Assembly: GCA_044464225.1 (NCBI GenBank)
Contig: JBIQLN010000003.1
Span: forward strand, 62,001-126,000
Source: 66-474 sp044464225
Lineage (GTDB): Bacteria; Pseudomonadota; Gammaproteobacteria; Xanthomonadales; Rhodanobacteraceae
DNA: 64,000 nt
Direction of reading: 5' to 3'
This document shows, one piece after another, positions 60,654-64,000 of the stretch (positions are counted from its first letter, which is position 1; the number at the start of each line of letters is the position of its first letter). A program made the translations under genes and the position numbers. The notes beneath the pieces were generated by a model. It had not been told where the DNA came from, searched no databases, and saw only the letters and a program-made list of their open reading frames with translations.

Positions 60654-61696
60654 ATACCGATCGCGCGCGCGCGGGGCGCCTCGCGACCCAATTGCGCGAC
60701 CTGCGCACCGTGGCTTGCGCACTGTCTGATGCGCTGGTCTTGCTGGATCCCGACGATCGCGTGTGCTGGTGCAATCCCGCGGCGCAGCGACTGCTCGGGG
60801 TCGCGTGGCCGCGCGACCGCGGCGTATCCATGGCGGCCCATTTTGGTGAGGGCGAGGCCGGCGCCTGGCTGCGGACGGGGCAGGGAGATGGCGACGATGT
60901 CGCGTCGCCGGTCGACACCACGATGCGCTTGCAGCTTTCGCTGATTCCCTACGGCGATAACCGTCGCCTGCTGATCGCGCGCGACATCAGCCGGGTCACG
61001 AAGCTGGAACAGGTGCGCCGGGATTTCGTGGCCAATGTCTCGCACGAGCTGCGTACGCCGCTGACGGTGATCCACGGTTATCTCGAACTGCTTGATCCGG
61101 AGGACGTACCGGCGCTGGCGCCGGTGCTCAACGAGATGCGCACGCAGTCGCAGCGGATGCGGCAGATCGTCGAAGACCTGCTTGAACTGTCGCGCCTGGA
61201 GATGCAGCAGCACGTGCCCGAAGAGCGCGTCGAAATGGCTCCGCTGCTGGAGTCGTTGCGCCGCGAGGCGGAAGCCTTGAGTCACGGCAAGCATCGCGTC
61301 GCGGTCGAAGATCATGGCCACATTGACCTGCTGGGTTCGCCCAAGGACCTGCACAGCGCGTTTTCCAACCTGGTCAGCAATGCGGTGCGCTATACACCCG
61401 AAGGCGGCAGCATCACGATCCGCTGGCGGCGTACCCCGACGGGTGCCGAGTATTCGGTCAGCGACACCGGCTACGGCATCCCCGCCGAGCACCTGGCGCG
61501 ATTGACCGAGCGGTTCTACCGCGTCTCGTCCAGCCGCTCGCGCGCGACCGGTGGCACGGGGCTTGGTCTTTCCATCGTGAAGCACGTGCTGAACCTGCAC
61601 GACGCGCAGTTGCGGATTGAAAGCGAGGCAGGCAAGGGCTCGACGTTCACGTGTGCCTTCGGCAAGGCGAGGTTGTTGCTCGAAGCCGATGCGTAG
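60650..61696 (+). CDS. phoR: Phosphate regulon sensor histidine kinase PhoR, lacking membrane segments
   Basis: Histidine kinase partner of PhoB, 348 residues against 431 in E. coli. It has a PAS domain (about 15-110; LSDALVLLDPDDRVCWCNPAAQRLLG), the dimerisation/phospho-acceptor domain with H132 in FVANVSHELRTPLTVIHGYLE, and the ATPase domain with N-box NLVSNAVRYTPEGG and G-boxes DTGYGIP and GGTGLGLSIV. The usual two N-terminal transmembrane helices are absent. The GTG start overlaps the phoB stop, and nothing upstream in frame could add them because the sequence there is phoB. It may be a soluble kinase that docks on PhoU/PstB, or a truncated form. Confidence 0.92.
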   Translation: MNTDRARAGRLATQLRDLRTVACALSDALVLLDPDDRVCWCNPAAQRLLGVAWPRDRGVSMAAHFGEGEAGAWLRTGQGDGDDVASPVDTTMRLQLSLIPYGDNRRLLIARDISRVTKLEQVRRDFVANVSHELRTPLTVIHGYLELLDPEDVPALAPVLNEMRTQSQRMRQIVEDLLELSRLEMQQHVPEERVEMAPLLESLRREAEALSHGKHRVAVEDHGHIDLLGSPKDLHSAFSNLVSNAVRYTPEGGSITIRWRRTPTGAEYSVSDTGYGIPAEHLARLTERFYRVSSSRSRATGGTGLGLSIVKHVLNLHDAQLRIESEAGKGSTFTCAFGKARLLLEADA

Positions 61697-61803
61697 TTCG
61701 CCACGCAACATTCGTGCAACGCGTCCATGGCCAAGCAAAGCATGAGGCGGGGATCAATGCCAATCGACATGGATGGCGGGATCCATCCCGCGGATGGGCG
61801 TGC

Positions 61804-62190
61804 ATGAAGGCCGCGCCATGGAGGAAATGGGCAAGGGGCCTCAGGCAGCAGACGTTGGTGGTCTACCATGCGGCCCGTGATCCGCGAACGCCGTGGTACG
61901 TCCGGGCCCTGGCGTTTGCGGTGGCGGCCTACGCGCTCAGTCCGATCGATCTCATCCCCGACTTCATCCCCGTACTTGGCTATCTGGATGATCTCGTTGT
62001 CGTCCCCTTGGGCCTGATGCTTGTGTTGCGGCTGACTCCGCGAGAGGTTCTGGTCGCCTCGCGGATCAAGGCGGAGGAAGCGGCCGATCGGCCGGTGAGT
62101 CGCGGCATGGCCGCCGCGATCGTTGGTATCTGGATCTTCGTCGCGGTTGTTCTCGGCCTCTGGGCATGGCGGGTATTTTGCACCTGGTGA
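61804..62190 (+). CDS. DUF1232/YkvA-family small membrane protein
   Basis: 128-residue protein. The DUF1232 core is HAARDPRTPWYVRALAFAVAAYALSPIDLIPDFIPVLGYLDD, with the hallmark SPIDLIPDFIPxLGxLDD. A C-terminal hydrophobic helix (AAAIVGIWIFVAVVLGLWAW) makes it an inner-membrane protein. The function is unknown. An open frame upstream begins at 61651, but the DUF starts soon after the ATG at 61804. It follows phoR by 107 bp, and I see no PHO box of its own. Confidence 0.85.
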   Translation: MKAAPWRKWARGLRQQTLVVYHAARDPRTPWYVRALAFAVAAYALSPIDLIPDFIPVLGYLDDLVVVPLGLMLVLRLTPREVLVASRIKAEEAADRPVSRGMAAAIVGIWIFVAVVLGLWAWRVFCTW

Positions 62191-62229
62191 TCCAGGCCCG
62201 AGCACCGCGGCTTGGTCAGCGGCCACGAT

Positions 62230-62260
62230 AAAAAAACGGCGGGCCATCCTTTGCCCGCCG
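62230..62260 (-). terminator. Rho-independent terminator of the phosphate porin gene
   Basis: Arms CGGCGGGC (62237-62244) and GCCCGCCG (62253-62260) form a stem which, read on the minus strand, ends in a run of seven T. It lies 82 bp after the porin stop and is convergent with the DUF1232 gene. Confidence 0.9.
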
Positions 62261-62341
62261 CCACCGCTGACCTGCCGGGGATCGGACGCCTGGATCCGGC
62301 TCGGCGCACCTTCCTGTGATCGCCGGGATTCCGACATCCGG

Positions 62342-63499
62342 TCAGAACTTTACTTCGCCCCACGCGCCGATCTCGCGAGTGTGAATATCGATGGTGGTGT
62401 CGTTGCGCAGGCGTTCGTCCTTGTACGCGAGCGCGACCTTCACGCCCTTGGTGATCGGAAACGCGACGCCCGCATTCCAGTAAGTGTCTTCGAGCGAGGG
62501 GTCGAGCTCCTTGCTCGGCTTGACCCGGTCGTAGCGCGCGAACACCGACGCGCGCGCGAAGTCGTAGCTGCCCCACAGCGACCAACCCGATGCCGTATCC
62601 GTGGCGGGTGTGGCAACGTTCTTCCAGTCGTCCGCCCTGAACCACTCCGCGCCGAGGCGCAGGCCGTCGCGCTTCCACGCGGCCATCGCGTCATAGCGGC
62701 GGGCACCGTGCAGCGTCGGCGCGGTTTGCGTGTCCTTGCCCAGATCGCCGTCGTAGGCACCGACGGCAAACATCAGGCCCTTGACCGGCTGCAGGCCGAC
62801 GCGGCCTTCGAAATCGACGTGACCGGAGTGCGACGGATTCTTGTAGCCGCCGCCGTTGATGGCCGACACCTGGTAGTTGAACATGCCGTTGTCGCCGAAC
62901 AGATGCAGGCCCCAGTCCGCGGAGTTGCCGAGTTTCATCTTGTCGACCACGGTGTTCTCGACGAAGCGGTAGCCGTACCAATCCTCGACGAAGGGGATCC
63001 ACGCCATGTTGGCCGAACCGACCCGCAGCGTCGCGAGCTTGTCGAACGCGCCCTGCAGGTAGGCCTTCTTCACGAACAGCTGGGTTTCGCCATCGTTGCT
63101 GACGTAGTTGAAGTCCGTGGTGAGGTTGGCCGACCAGATGTCGTCGAACTTGTGGTCGACCGAAAGGTAGAAGCGTTTGACGTCGAGGCCGGTGCCCGAC
63201 GCGTCGGTTTTCGTGCCATTGCTGGTCTGGTCGATGTTGGTCATGTCCACGAACATCGTGCCGCCGACCTTGGTGTTTTCGGTCCATGCGGCAAGCGGGC
63301 TCGATGGGACCGGCGCCTGGGCCTGGCCTTGCGTCTGCTGTTTCTGCTCGAGTTCGGTGACTTTGGTCTGCAATGTCGCCAGTTGCGCGCGCAGCAGCGC
63401 CAGGTCGGCGGAATCGTTGCCGGCCGTTTGCGCCTGGGCGCCGAGGCTGGCAAGGGTCAATCCGGCGGCGATCGTCGCCACGAGCATCTTGATACGCAC
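62342..63499 (-). CDS. Phosphate-selective porin (OprO/OprP family)
   Basis: Outer-membrane porin, 385 residues, for anion/phosphate uptake. A signal peptide (VRIKMLVATIAAGLTLASLGAQAQ) is followed by a short coiled coil (about 28-52; LALLRAQLATLQTKVTELEQKQ), as in several OprO/OprP-like proteins, and then a beta barrel with alternating aromatic residues and the C-terminal Phe (WGEVKF). The start is the GTG at 63499, which has AAGGAGA at the correct distance; an ATG at 63487 has no such site. A PHO box lies on this strand at 63574-63591, and pstS is divergent, so the gene belongs to the Pho regulon. Confidence 0.88.
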   Translation of the reverse strand: MRIKMLVATIAAGLTLASLGAQAQTAGNDSADLALLRAQLATLQTKVTELEQKQQTQGQAQAPVPSSPLAAWTENTKVGGTMFVDMTNIDQTSNGTKTDASGTGLDVKRFYLSVDHKFDDIWSANLTTDFNYVSNDGETQLFVKKAYLQGAFDKLATLRVGSANMAWIPFVEDWYGYRFVENTVVDKMKLGNSADWGLHLFGDNGMFNYQVSAINGGGYKNPSHSGHVDFEGRVGLQPVKGLMFAVGAYDGDLGKDTQTAPTLHGARRYDAMAAWKRDGLRLGAEWFRADDWKNVATPATDTASGWSLWGSYDFARASVFARYDRVKPSKELDPSLEDTYWNAGVAFPITKGVKVALAYKDERLRNDTTIDIHTREIGAWGEVKF

Positions 63500-63573
63500 A
63501 CGTTTCTCCTTGGTTGGATGGAAACAACGTGGCGAAAGATGCGCGACGCCGGTTACGGCGAGTTGGCATTTGC

Positions 63574-63591
63574 GTGACGGTTCGGTGACAC
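63574..63591 (-). promoter_or_regulatory. PHO box upstream of the phosphate porin
   Basis: On the minus strand GTGTCAC and CCGTCAC are spaced by 4 bp (11-bp periodicity), about 75 bp before the porin start. Both half-sites match CTGTCAT with two mismatches, so it is weaker than the phoB box. Confidence 0.7.
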
Positions 63592-63607
63592 GGAGCGCGT
63601 CGGCCGC

Positions 63608-63636
63608 TGTCATCTATCTGAAACATTTCTCTCATC
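63608..63636 (+). promoter_or_regulatory. Three-half-site PHO box upstream of pstS
   Basis: CTGTCAT (63608), CTGAAAC (63619) and CTCTCAT (63630) are spaced exactly 11 bp apart, the layout used for tandem PhoB binding. The first half-site is perfect. It ends 61 bp before the pstS start. Confidence 0.85.
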
Positions 63637-63697
63637 GAACGGCAACAGGCGGCCGCTGGAATGTGCGTCATCGACCACGACGCACCAGGAGATCCGC

Positions 63698-64000
63698 GTG
63701 ACCACCATGCAACGCAACAAACTTCGCCTGCTGGCACTTGCCACGTCGCTCGCGTTCGGCATCGGCGCGGCGCACGCCACCGACATCACCGGCGCTGGTT
63801 CCAGCTTCGTTTATCCGGTGATCTCGAAATGGTCGGCGGCTTACGCCGAGAAGACCGGCAACCGCGTGAACTACCAATCGATCGGTTCCGGCGGGGGGAT
63901 CGCGCAGATCAAGGCCGGCACGGTCGACTTCGGCGCCAGTGACATGCCGCTCGACGAAGCCACGCTCGCCAAGTTCGGCCTGGGCCAGTTCCCCGACGTG
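63698..64000 (+). CDS. pstS: Phosphate ABC transporter substrate-binding protein PstS (partial)
   Basis: Periplasmic phosphate-binding protein; 101 codons are visible before the window ends. The signal peptide ends at GIGAAHA, and the mature start ITGAGSSFVYPVISKWSAAYAEKTG and QSIGSGGGIAQIKAGTVDFGASDMPL are diagnostic, with Ser, Gly and Asp phosphate ligands. A GTG at 63698 has AGGAGA six bases upstream; an ATG at 63707 is the alternative start. Transcription probably continues into pstC, pstA, pstB and phoU beyond the window. Confidence 0.95.
   Translation, partial: MTTMQRNKLRLLALATSLAFGIGAAHATDITGAGSSFVYPVISKWSAAYAEKTGNRVNYQSIGSGGGIAQIKAGTVDFGASDMPLDEATLAKFGLGQFPDV

Noticed and set aside
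1..64000. CRISPR arrays, rRNA operons, insertion sequences, restriction or toxin-antitoxin modules
   Set aside because: I found no regularly spaced repeats, rRNA sequence, transposase, integrase or recognised defence protein on either strand.

Overview
The window is a 64 kb stretch of GC-rich chromosome, most likely from a gammaproteobacterium of the order Xanthomonadales (Lysobacterales), possibly Rhodanobacteraceae. The pointers are a large NAD-dependent glutamate dehydrogenase, a FimX-type degenerate GGDEF/EAL protein, EpmB next to efp, a DksA with a histone-like N-terminus, a TonB receptor whose mature N-terminus carries the VTVTGSRIKR motif, and an mtaD-ubiG-mupP type gene order as in Pseudomonas. 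This placement is inference; no 16S rRNA gene is present. Almost all of the window is housekeeping sequence. I see no prophage, insertion sequence, integrase or CRISPR array.

Layout. 1-10.5 kb: partial TonB-dependent receptor, amino-acid permease, a translationally coupled M61 peptidase/transglutaminase pair, a VOC protein, and a GlxA-type regulator followed by a DUF998 membrane protein and a DJ-1/PfpI gene broken by an amber stop. 10.6-14.3 kb: ffh and the rpsP-rimM-trmD-rplS operon. 14.4-25.1 kb: aldo/keto reductase, an RND efflux pump with its adaptor, and NAD-GDH. 25.2-30.4 kb: an accessory-looking island with a ThiF/E1-like enzyme, a PEP-CTERM protein, a nitroreductase-like protein and a divergent FeeM-like N-acyl amino acid synthase. 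30.5-35.3 kb: nadK, fimX, epmB and efp. 35.5-40.3 kb: a tightly overlapping operon of mtaD-like deaminase, YciI, ubiG, mupP/gph, a squalene-synthase-like protein and folE2. 40.3-42.9 kb: dihydroorotase, yidD and dksA. 43.2-48.9 kb: lon, hupB, tRNA-Val and ppiD. 49-57 kb: small secreted protein, phaB-type reductase, gluQ, OPT transporter, htpG, an L7/L12-like membrane protein, hslR and a response regulator. 57.2-64 kb: mutS and a phosphate-starvation block (phoB, phoR, phosphate porin, pstS) with three PHO boxes.

The most interesting region is 25.2-30.4 kb. FeeM-type N-acyl amino acid synthases are known to be linked to the PEP-CTERM/exosortase system. Here one sits beside a PEP-CTERM substrate together with an E1-like adenylating enzyme and an FMN-type oxidoreductase, which suggests a pathway for a modified N-acyl amino acid. 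No exosortase is visible in the window.

Dispersed small repeats are the second theme. They include a HSRESGNP-type element that has entered a reading frame, four copies of a TTGGGCT inverted repeat, GTAGGAGC hairpins that supply stop codons, and a 50-bp direct repeat beside the tRNA gene.
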